Notes: generated by a model not told the origin, from the letters alone. Positions 20,700 through 31,427 are shown, counted from the first letter of the stretch. The stretch is DNA of 33,204 nt from Podila epigama (GCA_015679605.1 JAAAVE010000078.1:1-33204), one strand, 5' to 3'. Translations and numbers: made by a program.

Positions 20700-23117
20700 A
20701 TGACATCCACCGAGCATGCCACCAACTCGGACCAGGATGTCCTCTTCGACCTCATCCTGCAGCAGGTGCCGACGCCAAAACGCGAGATGCTCTCGACAAC
20801 TTGGTCAAAGGACTACCTCAACCGCCTGACCTCTCTCCCTGCTCGCGCGCTTCATAACGAACCGTCAAAGCTGCGGGAAGAGCAACTCAAAGTCGAACGC
20901 GACATGTCCGCACTCGCCTTCAAGGATTACAAGACCTTTATTCTTGTCAAGGACTGTAAAGATGAAGTCCAGTCAACGTTCGAAACCCTTGGTCAGCACT
21001 TGGATCATTTCCACGAGACGATTCCAGAGTTTAACAAGTCACTCACAACGTTTTCGAGCAATGTCGCCGATATCCTGCAAAAGCAACATGTCTACAATTC
21101 GATTCTCGCGTCGCACTCGCAACTCCTCGAGGTTCTCGAGATTCCTGTCCTGATGGAGACCTGTGTCCGAAACAGTTACTACCACGAGGCCCTCGAATTG
21201 GCTGCTCATGTCCAACGGCTTGTCCTCCGATATCCACGGCTCAAGATCATTCAAGAGATTGAGGCAAAAGTCTCGCAGAACAAGGAAATGATGTTGGTTC
21301 AGCTCTTGGCCCAGTTACGTGAACCCATTAAACTCCCTGCGGCTCTCCGTATCATCAGTTTCCTTCGAAGAATCGGGAGCTTTAGTCAACAACTTTATAT
21401 CGTCGAGGACGAGGAACAACAGGTTGTTGATAGGGACAGTGCATCGCTATCGTCGACGTCATCAAAATCAACAACAACAACACCACCATTCGGCGCGTCT
21501 TTTTCACATTTAGGAGCTCATACTGGCACTTCTGCAGAGGACGAGACACAACTCAGGATGCTGTTCTTAAAATCGCGAGGGTTGTATATGAACCAACAAC
21601 TGGCCAAGATTATCCTCCACAAAGGAGACTCGTTCGGATACCTCAAAAAGTACATTGACGTGACACGCGAGTGTCTCTTTGATATTATGACTTACTACAA
21701 GAGCATCTTTGGAAGCAGTCTTTCTGGTGGCGATGCTTTCACTGGAGGCAACAGCAGCACATTTATTGGTAATGGCAGTAGCCACCTTGGCTCAACAGCA
21801 CGTCGTGATGGCACTCGTGCGAACGGGAACGGATTGACTGACTCGAGCATGGACAGTGGTCAGCGACTACGCGCACAGAGGCAACATTGTTGGAGCGTGG
21901 AGACTTTGTTAGCAGATTTTGTGACGTACCGCACACAAATTTTGCTCCAGGTGTTGCACACCCATATACCCGAAATCCATGACACACAAGCCTTGTCTTC
22001 GATCCTGACTCAGCTCATGTACCTGGGCGCCAACATGGGTAAAATCGGTTTCGATCTACGATACCTTGTCACATCCTTATTCGAAGACGCTGTGATCCGA
22101 ATCGTCGGTGGAGCGTTCCAGCGAGGTGCATCAGAGTTTATGGACTCTCTTGGAGGCGAGGGCTTCAGTTATCCAGAGTGGCAACTCCCAAGTCAATGGA
22201 TGTTGGGAGGCACAGGCAGGCTACCCTCATCAACATCTGGCTCTCCCACATTATCGCGTGCTGGTGCTACTGGAGGAGGAACAGGAACAGGAACAGCGGG
22301 TTCGCCAACAACACTGTCATCATCTTCTTCCTCGCCTTTGCTTTCAGGAAACTCATCCTCCATGTCACCACAAACTGTCCTGATGGACTACCCAGCCCTT
22401 GCCTATCTTACAAATGCATACCTCACTGCACTAAACTCGCTCCGTCTGTTGGCGCCTCTGGCTGTTGCAGTGCCACTGCGCGAGATCTTGGTAGAGAGTC
22501 TGACACTGGTGAATACCGCGCTTGACGAATACGACCGGTTCGTGTTTGGTGAGCGGGCGAATTCGACAGTTCGTTCAGTGCTGAAGATCGGTCAGGATGT
22601 CGAGGGATCGACACAGGGAAAAACGCCTCGGGTACAAGGTCTTGCAGGATCAGTGATCTTAAATGAGCAAAAGACAATGGACGGCTTTGTGATTGTGTAT
22701 AAGCGGGCAGTGTACGATTACATTCTTAAATGCTTTGATGAAGGCATATACAGCGGGCTTGCTCGTGAGCTTTATGACACGAAGGATGATGACGATGAAA
22801 CAGAGGGTAAGGTTGAGGCGGAAGATGATGCTAAGACTGAGGCGGAAGGTGATGCTAAGGCTGAAGCGGAGGATGCTGATGATAAAGCTGAGGCGGAGGT
22901 CGGGGATAGTGGGGACAAGGCTGATGCAAGAACCACGAACGAGAGTCAAAGCGACAAGGGGACACAGGACCATACCGAACAAGATGCAAAAAATGCGAAT
23001 GAGGAACAGAATACCACCATTGCGTCTGAACCAACCATGAAGGATGCGCCACAGGTGACAGGAGCACCTTTGGGGCAGCAAACATTGGATGAGGTCAAGG
23101 AAACACAGGACGCATGA
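20700..23117 (+). CDS. COG8: Conserved oligomeric Golgi complex subunit 8, single exon
   Basis: COG8 belongs to lobe B of the COG tether, which captures retrograde vesicles at the Golgi. The 805-aa protein is read from one uninterrupted exon. The N-terminal Dor1-like region includes WSKDYLNRLTSLPARAL, KVERDMSALAFKDYKTFI and ILVKDCKDEV. It continues with HVYNSILASHSQLLEVLEIP, CVRNSYYHEALELAAHVQRL, and MLVQLLAQLREPIKLPAALR with IISFLRRI at about residues 198-226, a COG8 hallmark. Later come RGLYMNQQL and YLKKYIDVTRECLFDIMTYY. Low-complexity Ser/Thr and Gly/Thr insertions lie at about 245-265 and 515-555. The C-terminal 110 residues are an acidic Lys/Ala/Glu/Asp repeat tail. In-frame ATGs exist upstream (for example in the MWSFIAFHMH stretch). 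I chose 20700 because it follows a leader-like ACC-rich stretch and begins MTSTEHATNSDQ. The lack of introns contrasts with the neighbours. Confidence 0.93.
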   Translation: MTSTEHATNSDQDVLFDLILQQVPTPKREMLSTTWSKDYLNRLTSLPARALHNEPSKLREEQLKVERDMSALAFKDYKTFILVKDCKDEVQSTFETLGQHLDHFHETIPEFNKSLTTFSSNVADILQKQHVYNSILASHSQLLEVLEIPVLMETCVRNSYYHEALELAAHVQRLVLRYPRLKIIQEIEAKVSQNKEMMLVQLLAQLREPIKLPAALRIISFLRRIGSFSQQLYIVEDEEQQVVDRDSASLSSTSSKSTTTTPPFGASFSHLGAHTGTSAEDETQLRMLFLKSRGLYMNQQLAKIILHKGDSFGYLKKYIDVTRECLFDIMTYYKSIFGSSLSGGDAFTGGNSSTFIGNGSSHLGSTARRDGTRANGNGLTDSSMDSGQRLRAQRQHCWSVETLLADFVTYRTQILLQVLHTHIPEIHDTQALSSILTQLMYLGANMGKIGFDLRYLVTSLFEDAVIRIVGGAFQRGASEFMDSLGGEGFSYPEWQLPSQWMLGGTGRLPSSTSGSPTLSRAGATGGGTGTGTAGSPTTLSSSSSSPLLSGNSSSMSPQTVLMDYPALAYLTNAYLTALNSLRLLAPLAVAVPLREILVESLTLVNTALDEYDRFVFGERANSTVRSVLKIGQDVEGSTQGKTPRVQGLAGSVILNEQKTMDGFVIVYKRAVYDYILKCFDEGIYSGLARELYDTKDDDDETEGKVEAEDDAKTEAEGDAKAEAEDADDKAEAEVGDSGDKADARTTNESQSDKGTQDHTEQDAKNANEEQNTTIASEPTMKDAPQVTGAPLGQQTLDEVKETQDA

Positions 23118-23436
23118 CTAAAAGAAGTATAGATACGTTCTCTCTTTGACACGATTCAATTCACTAAAATGATAAAAGCATTGAACCTTCTTCTCACCCA
23201 TTTTTTTTTTTTGCAAGATGTGGCCTTTTGTTCTATTTTACTGTGTTTTGTGCACATTTGCAAAGTGAGCTAACGCATTCGCACAGAGGTCAGGTCGCAA
23301 GTCGCAAGTCGCAAGTCGCAAGTCGCAAGTCGCAAGTCGCAAGGTTGAATCCCAGAGAGTTGTTAAAGTGCAATACTCAGAGGAAATACACGCAAGATAG
23401 GAAGATGGAGAACGAAAGGGTAGGGAAGAGAAAAAT
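23118..23436. other. Convergent 3' region between COG8 and the SUMO protease gene
   Basis: Holds 3' UTRs, a T run near 23200-23213 and the GTCGCAA tandem repeat at 23294-23342. No gene is seen. Confidence 0.6.
23294..23342. repeat. Seven perfect tandem copies of GTCGCAA
   Basis: Seven exact 7-bp units without spacers, 49 bp in total, between convergent genes. A minisatellite-like tract produced by slippage. Confidence 0.95.
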
Positions 23437-26400
23437 TCAAGGCTTGGGCAAAATTGCAAGGTTAGAGACAAGATCGCTTGATGACAAAGAAGCGGAATCG
23501 GTTCCAGAAGCAGAATCTAGACCATTGCTGTTGTCGGGCGAGGTTTTCCCCTGGTGAGTTTCCTCCTCAGGATCAATTTTTCCTTCTCCTGCCATAGAGT
23601 CATCAAAAGATTTCCGCTTCTCTTTCAGATGATTGATTGTCTCCTGACTGAACTGGAACACTTTGTATTTTTCCGTCAATGAATCCACAATGTCCTTGTA
23701 TCGCTCGCGCTTCGTTTCCAACTCGTTGGCTGCCCAAAGAGTCGAATCATCCGTTTCATTCTACAACAAGTGGTTAAGAGACAAAATCTAATGTCAGCTC
23801 TAGTTGGCATAGCAAATCGGTCCTACCAATAGAACGAGACATTTCTCCACTTACTACAATGGCATCCAGCATTTGAGTTGGATTCCTCAAAAATACGTCG
23901 ACATAATGCAACAAAAACACGCCACAATCGCATAGGTTTTGTTGCAAAGGACTCTACAGAAAGAAAAGAAAGAAAAAAGTATGAGCATTCAATATACATT
24001 TTCCACAATACACAATGTTCAAAAATTGGCACAAACGTACGTTCGACGTGTTCTTTCCAGGAATGGTCCTGGCAGTCAACGTCTTTGTAATGTTCTTTTT
24101 GTCCCGGAGTTCCTGTTCGAGGTAAGCCCGCAGGACTTTGAACACGGTTGGGTGTGGTCGTCCAAGGGAGTCCAAGCAAATCATGTATGGTCTAGAAGTA
24201 GATCAATAGAAACGATAAGCAACACAATTGGTAGTACAGAATACACGCTTAAAGAAAAGTCAAGTTAACCGACCTATTCTCGGCATTTATATGCTCTTGA
24301 ACCTTTTTCATATCCGAGTCAATCTCCATCTCTTCCACATCAGTCAATGATCCAGTTAAGCTCTCTGGCTCCATCATAACCGCAGTATCAGAGTTGGAGC
24401 TGGAATCCTCGATATCCTTTAGTAACAATCCAGGATTGGCAATGATTGCCAAATGCCAATGCAACCTACAAACATGATCATTGATTGATACGGCATGTCA
24501 AAAACATCACCTCTATACTATGGGACAGTATTTGTTGTACAAACATAACAACATGACAACATGACAACAGAACAAGCAACATTATCGCTTCCTACGTACT
24601 TTTCATGGATTGGAATAATGAGATACTTCATTGCAAAAATGTCGACTTTGGAAGTCCAGTTCTTGACAGAGTCAAACGAGTTCAGAGGCCCTTTACTAAA
24701 AGAATGAAAGAAGAGTTGAGCAGGAAAAAAAATTGTAAATATGAAGTGCCATAGATTTGTAATATGAAAGAGAAATGGAAACACAACACATACATAGGTT
24801 TTGCTAGCAGTCTCTGGAAGAAAAACGAGTTGTAGACAAACACTTGGCTGGCCAAAACACGATTCTTTGATTCGAGGTTGGAATGAATGTACCTAAGATA
24901 CACGAGACATCGTTAGCTTAAAGATGATGATAATCAAAATCATGATAGCAAAGACACACGGTGGGTAACTCTGGAAATTCATCCATTTGAATGACGAAAC
25001 ATACTTCAAGCCAAACTCAATTAAAGTATCGTTCAGAAACTGGCCTTCAGAGAATCTTTGAGCATCCTCGGTGTGGATGGCAATCGACTTTGTTCTGCCG
25101 CTTGGTTTGAAAGGAAACACGAACAGTCTACAACACAAACACATATAATCCACGAATTAGTACAATGTGACGATTATCCTATAGTCAAGCACCAATGTTC
25201 TATAGACATTTTCTTACGTCTCATTATGCTCCTCTTGGACGATGGGCAAGGATAATCTAAGAAGTCAACAAAAGTGTGAGATAGAAACCAGAAAAACAAT
25301 AACATCCATTTCCTTGACATCTGCTAATAAGCAAAATGTGCTTACTTTGCATTTGTACTTCTTAACAACAGTAACTTCTCTGCCAATGTAGCTCTATGTG
25401 TCAAAAGTGCGACATGGGAACCATACAAAGAGATTAATAATTTTAATCAGATATTTGTTTTTTTCAACCCGGAAACGTGATTAAGCAACAAGGAAAATGT
25501 TGACATACGACAATGCATCAATCTCCACACCGTTTGCGCGCAACTTTGAACAATTGTCCAAGATCACAGACTCCCTTTCATTTGTGTACAGCGTGATCTT
25601 GGTAGGTTCCTCAAGGGGGTCCGAGCTGTTGACAAACTGTGACAAGATGGATGTGTCTGCCAGCTCTCCTTTGATAGCAATCTGGAGTAACTTTGTAGCT
25701 GAAGCTGTATAGTACTGGAGGCAAGTAAACAAGGTATGCGGGAAGGTGAAAAGAAAAAGAATCAATATTTGATTTGTCAACGTTACGATGTCTGCGCATC
25801 ATGAAAGGGACAAGCAAAAGTCGTCTTGTCATTTTGGATGAATACCTCCAACAGCTGAAGCTTTGAATGCAGGATCCTGGTCGAGTTGCCATTAATATTG
25901 AGTGTAATGCGATCAGACCCAAACACGATTGACATGCCTGCCATTGAGTATTCCATCTTTGTCCCAATCCTGACGCTACTGACAGATATACGTGGAGGAA
26001 TATTGACCCCAGTCAACAAGGATCTCGTAGGCAAGGTGGATGAGCTACCAGAAAGACTCAGTTTCCGAACCCGCATCTTGGGTTGAGCTCCTGTCATCGT
26101 CAATCCAGACATTGCTGTGCCGTGAGGGGTGACAGTGATAGATGGAATAGAATGCACGTCTTTTGAAGATGTGGCGATAGTGGACTATGAAATGACGCAA
26201 ACAAAAAGTAATGTGCATCAGTTTCCAAGCGTTGAACACTCTAACCAGAGGAGGAATCTTTGATCTTGTAGTCTGACATACATGGCGCCTTGCTTTGGTA
26301 TGCTCTGTGTGCAGCAACTCTGGAGTATCCTTTTCCTTTGCTTGTCTTCTCCTCTTTACAGGCTTTTGCTCTAAAAAAATGATAGAGAAAATGTTAGTAG

Positions 26401-27170
26401 AGTGAGCCTCTTTGGAACGATATACTGATAACTGTACAAACACGGCAGTTACCCTTGGCTTCCAATGTATCGGGTACGGGTTCAGCTGCTGGCTTCTAAA
26501 GAGCATGTTAGTCATAAGCAGTGCTGTAACAGAGAGTGACCATGCTCAGGAAATAAGATAATTGTATTAAAAAAAAATAAAAAATAAAAAAAGAGCCTTG
26601 CCTGTTTTCCTTTGTGTCTTCGAGCTTCGTTCTCCACAAGTGCCTCAAAACCTGGTAAGACTCCAACAAGCTCGAAATCGTCTAGTGCAATCAAAGGAAG
26701 ATCTCTTAAGCATCACTTTTTCTTTTTTCACTTGTTGCTACTTCACAACATAGAAGAATGGTCAGACAAGTTTTCATGTGTGGAAGCGAGAACCGGATTA
26801 TACCTTTTCCGCTATTGACGTATGGAGGTGACATATGGCCAGCAGTCCCCTGCGATGATGTACTGGACTTTCTCCTTTGAGGTCCGCCGTCCCGGTAGCC
26901 TGTCATGAGGGCCCGGTTAGCGGTTTTGACCGAGAAAGCTGAGAGTCTTCTTTGGGTCGTTGGAACGTCGATCGGGATACCCTTTCCAACGGCTGGTTTT
27001 TTGGAAGCAGTGGAGCTTTTTTTTTTTCAAGCAAGTGTTGTAGTCCATTCGTGTGAAGTCAATGTGTTAGAGACAATGATGTTTGTCTGGAAAGTAATGC
27101 ATCAACAAAGTCATAGGCAGTGCTACCTTGGAGTCAATCCTGATGGCGTGAGGGGACAAATGGAAGCCAT
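23437..27170 (-). CDS. ULP2: Ulp2/SENP6-7-type SUMO protease (C48 family), 16 exons
   Basis: Cleaves SUMO, probably poly-SUMO chains, from nuclear proteins. Sixteen exons in transcript order: 27170-27127, 27015-26804, 26702-26602, 26495-26453, 26370-26246, 26184-25846, 25714-25509, 25393-25346, 25256-25218, 25127-25005, 24892-24794, 24695-24600, 24465-24274, 24191-24041, 23953-23855, 23760-23437. They give 746 aa with every phase consistent. The N-terminus is basic and Ser-rich; a globular, possibly PH-like region spans about 176-360. The catalytic domain begins FVFPFKPSGRTKSI and has the entry motif FSEGQFLNDTLIEFGLKYIH. It has NWTSKVDIFAMKYLIIPI, His494 in LHWHLAII, Asp563 in MICLDSLG, and Cys616 in QQNLCDCGVFLLHYVDVFL. 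An acidic insertion of about 60 residues separates His and Asp, a hallmark of the Ulp2/SENP6-7 branch. Intron 3 uses a GC donor (CAG|GCAAGG). The first two exons are less certain, since the exon 2 acceptor follows an A run. Confidence 0.93.
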
Positions 27171-27577
27171 GGTAATGAAATTTGACACTGGTTTGATGCT
27201 GCTTTGTCTTGTACTTCCACTGAGTTGCAAGGAATACCAAGTGGGTCAATGTTTGCCAGTTGTATGTTTGTATGATTTTTTTCTTTTTTATGTTTGATTA
27301 GCAAGTGTTGGGGGTTTTCTATAGTGTCCACCAACGGTTAAAGTGATGTGAGAATGAGTGATGGGAATGAGTGATGGTGAGTGAGTTGATGGTAAGCGAG
27401 TGACAGTGGGAGAGTGGGAGGGGAAGAGAGTTCATGTGACGTATGGAATGCCCTTTTTTGAGTTTGCCATTGGCCAACCAAAGGAGAGGAACGTGCGCCG
27501 CGAATAATTTTAAAGAAAAAAAACTTTCAAACTCATATTATTTTTGCAGATCCCATTTCAACTCTCCTTTCTTCTTT
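27171..27577. promoter_or_regulatory. Upstream region of the SUMO protease gene and 3' end of TOM20-SET
   Basis: Both flanking genes run on the minus strand. The plus strand shows GAGTGATGG-type imperfect repeats at about 27350-27420, i.e. CCATCACTC on the coding strand. An A-run near 27517-27530 lies close to the TOM20-SET stop. No gene is seen; the promoter role is inferred. Confidence 0.5.
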
Positions 27578-29635
27578 TTACTCATCCGACTGAGTCTTTT
27601 CCTTATCCTCCTCACACAGAGGACACATGCACTTGAACCGGTAGTGTTGGAAGAGCTCTTGACGTCTTTGTTCTGTCGAGAGCGAGCCATTCTTTTGGTC
27701 AATAAAGCCAACATGCAGCTCTTCACCCGCCTTGATATCCTGTGTCGCAACCACCGACATGTTGTGGTCATGATCCGCAAATACAATCCGTGTATTGGGA
27801 ACACATGAGTGCGACATATAAGAAGTCACCCGATAAAAGCCAGCACCCACCACTGGTGCATCATGCACACTTCGAACCGGCTCAGGCGAAGGCTACCATC
27901 CATAAACAGGCATAAATTGTTTTTTTTTAGTATTCGCAAGCAATAACATGACAAGACACCAAAAAAAATCAAGTGATGAGAAATCCTTACCTCAACAGCT
28001 CGTTCGGCATCAAGTGAAGTGGAAAGTCCATATGCATTGTAAAGTAGCTTCCCTTTCAAGGTCAGGTACCGTTCCTCGTTAATAAACTCTTCGATGCCAG
28101 GAATCTTGGATCCAAGGGTCTTCTTCAAGAGTGCAATTTCCTTTTCCTCAGCCACCGAAGGGCGAACCTCCAAGAACCGGAGCCGCTCAATATGGTCAAA
28201 TAGGTTGTATTCTTCGCCTGTGTTCAATGTCTCCTCATGCACCATACGGACCAAGAACTTTGCAATCATTTCAGGGTACTTGTAATTGGTCTCCTTTGTG
28301 TAGTTGTACAGTGCTTGCTCCGGTTGGTCGGCGTCGTCCGAATCCTTGGTACAAAGAACGGCATGGAACTCTGTCGAAGCCGACTTTTCACACGCCGCTG
28401 AGCAAAACACTACCTTGGTGCAGGTCGGGCACGGTACCTTGCCTTCATCCTCACCAAGCTGTCGCATGCAGTAATGACAAAACTCTTTACCCTCCAGCGA
28501 AGGCTCCAGTGAGCTGATAATAGGTTTTTCCGAGTAAATAGTCTCTCCTGCAGCAATGTCCTTGGCTGCAACCAATCCTCGCCGGATGACTTTCTGCCCT
28601 TCGGCTGTGACTCCTTCTGGCATCTCCTCGACTTTGACATTCATCTCTGAGGGAGGGAACACAGTGTAGTACTTTTGTTGCTTCTTGTGAACCTACAAGA
28701 ATGGATACTCACTATTAGTAGGTGTGTTACCTTGGACCAACATAACGGATTTTACCACAATCAAAAAAGCCTCTGATATATTACATCCATGCTCAACATG
28801 CCCATGACTAGAGTAAAGACCTCTGGCGGGATCGTCTTTTGATAGACCATGACTAGCTCTGCAGGGGCAGGGTAGACCTTCAACGCCTTGTAAAAACATA
28901 CTGCAGCTGCATCATATCCTTCTGCGCCTATTTTATTTCCACAAGATTGAAATTCAACACAAACGCCCATGCATCAGAAATTAGAAGACAATGACCTTTG
29001 TTTCAACTGTTTTCAACTGTCCAAGGTTAAAAAGGGAAGGAAAAAAATGGCAACATTACCTTGGTTGAAAAGAGCCTCACCGGCAGCGAGTTGTTCCATG
29101 CAAAACTTTTCACGGTCTTCCATCGCAGTTGGAAAGTCCTCCTCATTAATACTCGCCAAAGCCTCCTCGACAGACTTTGCAGTCCGTGTCACATTCTTCT
29201 TTTCTTCCTCCTTTGCCTGTTTCTGTGCTCGCTTTCGCTCCTTCTCTATTACCAACGTTCATTCATTATAAATTTATTAACGTTTGGGTGTCAGCATTAC
29301 TTGGCTCTTTGTGACATTTTTGCTTTGAGGTTGTTTCTTTCTCACATTCTCTCAAGTAAACCAGGCCTCCGGTGGAATGGACACCAGAAGCACTTGTTTT
29401 CGTAACCCAGCATTCCAGCGTAAAACGAGATACAATCAATTCGCCCTCGCCTATCGCACCCTGACCAAACACGCCATCTGCTCATATCAAAAGCAAATAC
29501 GAACAAAAAATACGTACTCAGTTTGCGCCGAAACTCTGGGTCGTTCCTACGTTTAGAGTCGAAATAAATTGCATAGCCAATTGAGGCGACTGCAATGGTG
29601 CCGACGGTGGCAGCTACAATGTGTGATGTCTTCAT
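27578..29635 (-). CDS. TOM20: TOM20 mitochondrial import receptor fused to a SMYD-type SET/MYND domain, five exons
   Basis: Exons in transcript order are 29635-29518, 29245-29060, 28927-28785, 28692-27991 and 27892-27578, giving 487 aa. Residues 1-149 are TOM20: an N-terminal membrane anchor (about 6-24), FDSKRRNDPEFRRKL, a charged Lys/Arg/Glu helix, EDFPTAMEDREKFCMEQLAA, and the TPR-like YDAAAVCFYKALKVYP with VYQKTIPPEV. TOM20 recognises presequences at the mitochondrial surface. Residues 150-487 are SMYD-like. They hold an N-terminal SET strand region (RRGLVAAKDIAAGETIYSEK), a MYND-like zinc cluster (C221-x2-C224, C237-x2-C240, C246-x3-C250), the core motif YMSHSCVPNTRIVF and IKAGEELHVGFI. 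A post-SET CMCPLC follows. The junction intron 28784-28693 is phase 0 on both sides. If it is retained, translation stops after nine more codons, giving a TOM20-only protein of about 157 aa. The fusion is what the sequence reads; methyltransferase activity is inferred. Confidence 0.88.
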
Positions 29636-30028
29636 GGGAAATGAGTGAATGGGGGTGAGGTGGAACGAAGGGGGGGGGGTTTTCATTAAGAAAAGAGAAA
29701 AAATAAAAACTTTTTTTTTTTGTGTGGTTCTTTGAAAGAAACGAGAAAGGACTGTGGCTTGAACCCTTTTTTCCCTTTTTTGGCGCACGAACGCTTACTC
29801 GTTTTTCCATTTCTGGGCCCTTCATAATTGCAATACCACCGCACCCTTGATGGGTTAAACACCTTGACGATTGCACATCGAACCGCATTACCTCCAGATA
29901 TTCCACATCGAGTCAAGAAAGAGATTTCAATAAAAAAAAACGCATTCGTCCTGGAGAGGACTTTTTGCTTTCGTTTTTTTGATTTTATTGAGTTTTGAAA
30001 AATGCTTGTTTGGGTAAGAAACAAGCGC
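29636..30028. promoter_or_regulatory. Upstream region of TOM20-SET and 3' end of RPS27
   Basis: A 393-bp interval between two minus-strand genes. It has G and T homopolymers near 29671-29720 and an A run at 29931-29940. In-frame ATGs occur upstream of the TOM20 start (within MKTPPPSFHL), but a TOM20 receptor is expected to begin directly before its anchor. No separate gene is seen. Confidence 0.5.
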
Positions 30029-30719
30029 TTAAGCCTGCTTGCGGCGGAAGGAGCAACCTATAATGAAACGAAGAATAATAAAATAATGTTAGTCTTTCAT
30101 CTTTTTGGTCATGTTTGCAGCTGAATCGTTGTCTCTTTCTGTTCGACGTGTTATCTTCTTACCCTCGGTCAAGCGGGTGATACCACCGGTGGGCTGAGCA
30201 AGAACGTTGGCGCAGCTGGGGCAAACGACGACGGTCTGGGCGTGGGAGAAGACAGTGGTGATCTGAACGCATCCCTGTTATACAAAAAAATAAAGAGACA
30301 CGGAATGTATGAGTATCGTGATAAAACACTCTTCCTTTACAGTTGTTTCTGCCACTTTCAGAGTTCAGTAGGCCAACTGTTGTGCTCGATTTCCTGAAAT
30401 AATGCTTCCAGAGTAGATCATGGGCGTGTAATCCCGATATTATCGTCCAGTCATATTATCTTCAGGGATTTCGCAAACTGAATATCCCCACAGTCAATAC
30501 AAACGTGTTCGAGATTCAGCCTTGTCAAAGATCTCCTGTGCAAAAAAATGAGGTGGATATCCTGCAGAGAAGGGTGGGTGGTTGGATGACGATATGCAGC
30601 TCCAAACTTACAGGGCACTTGACATCCATGAAGTAAGAGTTGGGAGACTGTACGAGTCTCTTCAACTTGTGGGTCTTCTGCTCCAAAGCGTGGGAGGGGT
30701 TCAAGAGATCAACAGCCAA
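30029..30719 (-). CDS. RPS27: 40S ribosomal protein S27 (eS27), three exons plus a separate start exon
   Basis: Small-subunit ribosomal protein with a C4 zinc site. Firm exons in transcript order are 30719-30612, 30274-30163 and 30057-30029. They encode [29 protein letters not shown] joined to [20 protein letters not shown], then [18 protein letters not shown] and CSFRRKQA. The zinc Cys pairs are CPGC (made across a splice) and CPSC. The exon at 30719 is preceded by a strong acceptor (pyrimidine tract, CTCTAG) and opens in phase 0. The initiator ATG must therefore be in an upstream exon. If that exon is just ATG, the protein is 83 aa, in line with 82-84 aa in other eukaryotes. My best candidate is at 31316-31314, but it is weakly supported. 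Confidence 0.95.
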
Positions 30720-31313
30720 CTAGAGAGTTCAAATTAAAAGAAAAGAATGACCGAGTTGGATGTTAGCTTCTCCATACTCATCCTCAAGTGATTACTTCTT
30801 GGTAGATCAGGCCACATTGATCTCAACAAAGGATTTGATAGTGCTGAATTTTGACGATGGTTTCTCCATGCTCCATGGGATCAAAGGTTCCTCATGCATC
30901 CAACTAGCATCCTGCAAAGTCATCCATCTGACTCTCCAACATGCCACCTGCTAACATTCCCCCATGAAAACCTTGGTTCACTTGTCGCCGATCGATGATA
31001 ATACGGGCTTGTCGGAATCCTCCATCGAAAAAACAGCTTGTTCAATCAACACCATCATCATACATGACCATTCAGCATTCCACCATAATCCTGAATCAGA
31101 GTCGGAAAAAAATATAGAAAAGCAGCCCCATCCAGTTCCATGTCGTTTATGATGTCTTGCTAGCATAATATCCTTCGGAAAACATGAAAATCTCGATGCT
31201 GTATTGATGGATGCAATGGGTCCTCCCTGGATCCATCCGAATCCTTTGATTTCCTCTCCCAAATCCACCCATGCGGGACAACATCAACGAACACGTGATA
31301 TAACGAGACATGC

Positions 31314-31316
31314 CAT
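31314..31316 (-). other. RPS27: Candidate start-codon-only exon of RPS27
   Basis: On the minus strand, a pyrimidine-rich leader (TTTCTCCCTTTCGACC) is followed by AAACAAG and ATG, then GCATGT, a possible GC donor. Joining to the acceptor at 30720 would give a 594-bp first intron and M-LAVDLL. There is no ATG|GTAAG alternative upstream, but ATG|GTGTTG and ATG|GTGGAA sites exist, so this is a guess. Confidence 0.3.
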
Positions 31317-31427
31317 CTTGTTTAAGGTCGAAAGGGAGAAACAAATTGATTCGATAGGACTACGATAAATGGACGAGCAAAGCCACAACTTTTTTCCTTT
31401 TTTTTAAATTTTCAAACAACTACAAAA

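Noticed and set aside
23294-23342. GTCGCAA array considered as a CRISPR-like repeat
   Set aside because: The units are 7 bp with no spacers, and the genome is eukaryotic.
27826-28662. Separate SET gene starting near 28662-28620
   Set aside because: The in-frame sequence continues upstream through VHKKQQKYYT to a good acceptor at 28693 that joins TOM20 in phase. A separate gene remains possible only if transcripts show it.
29342-29788. Longer N-terminus for TOM20 beginning upstream of 29635
   Set aside because: TOM20 receptors start directly before the membrane anchor, and the extension is basic low-complexity sequence typical of a leader.
31051-31063. ATGATGA-like C box on the minus strand in the proposed RPS27 first intron (possible C/D snoRNA)
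   Set aside because: No CTGA D box at a suitable distance and no terminal stem.
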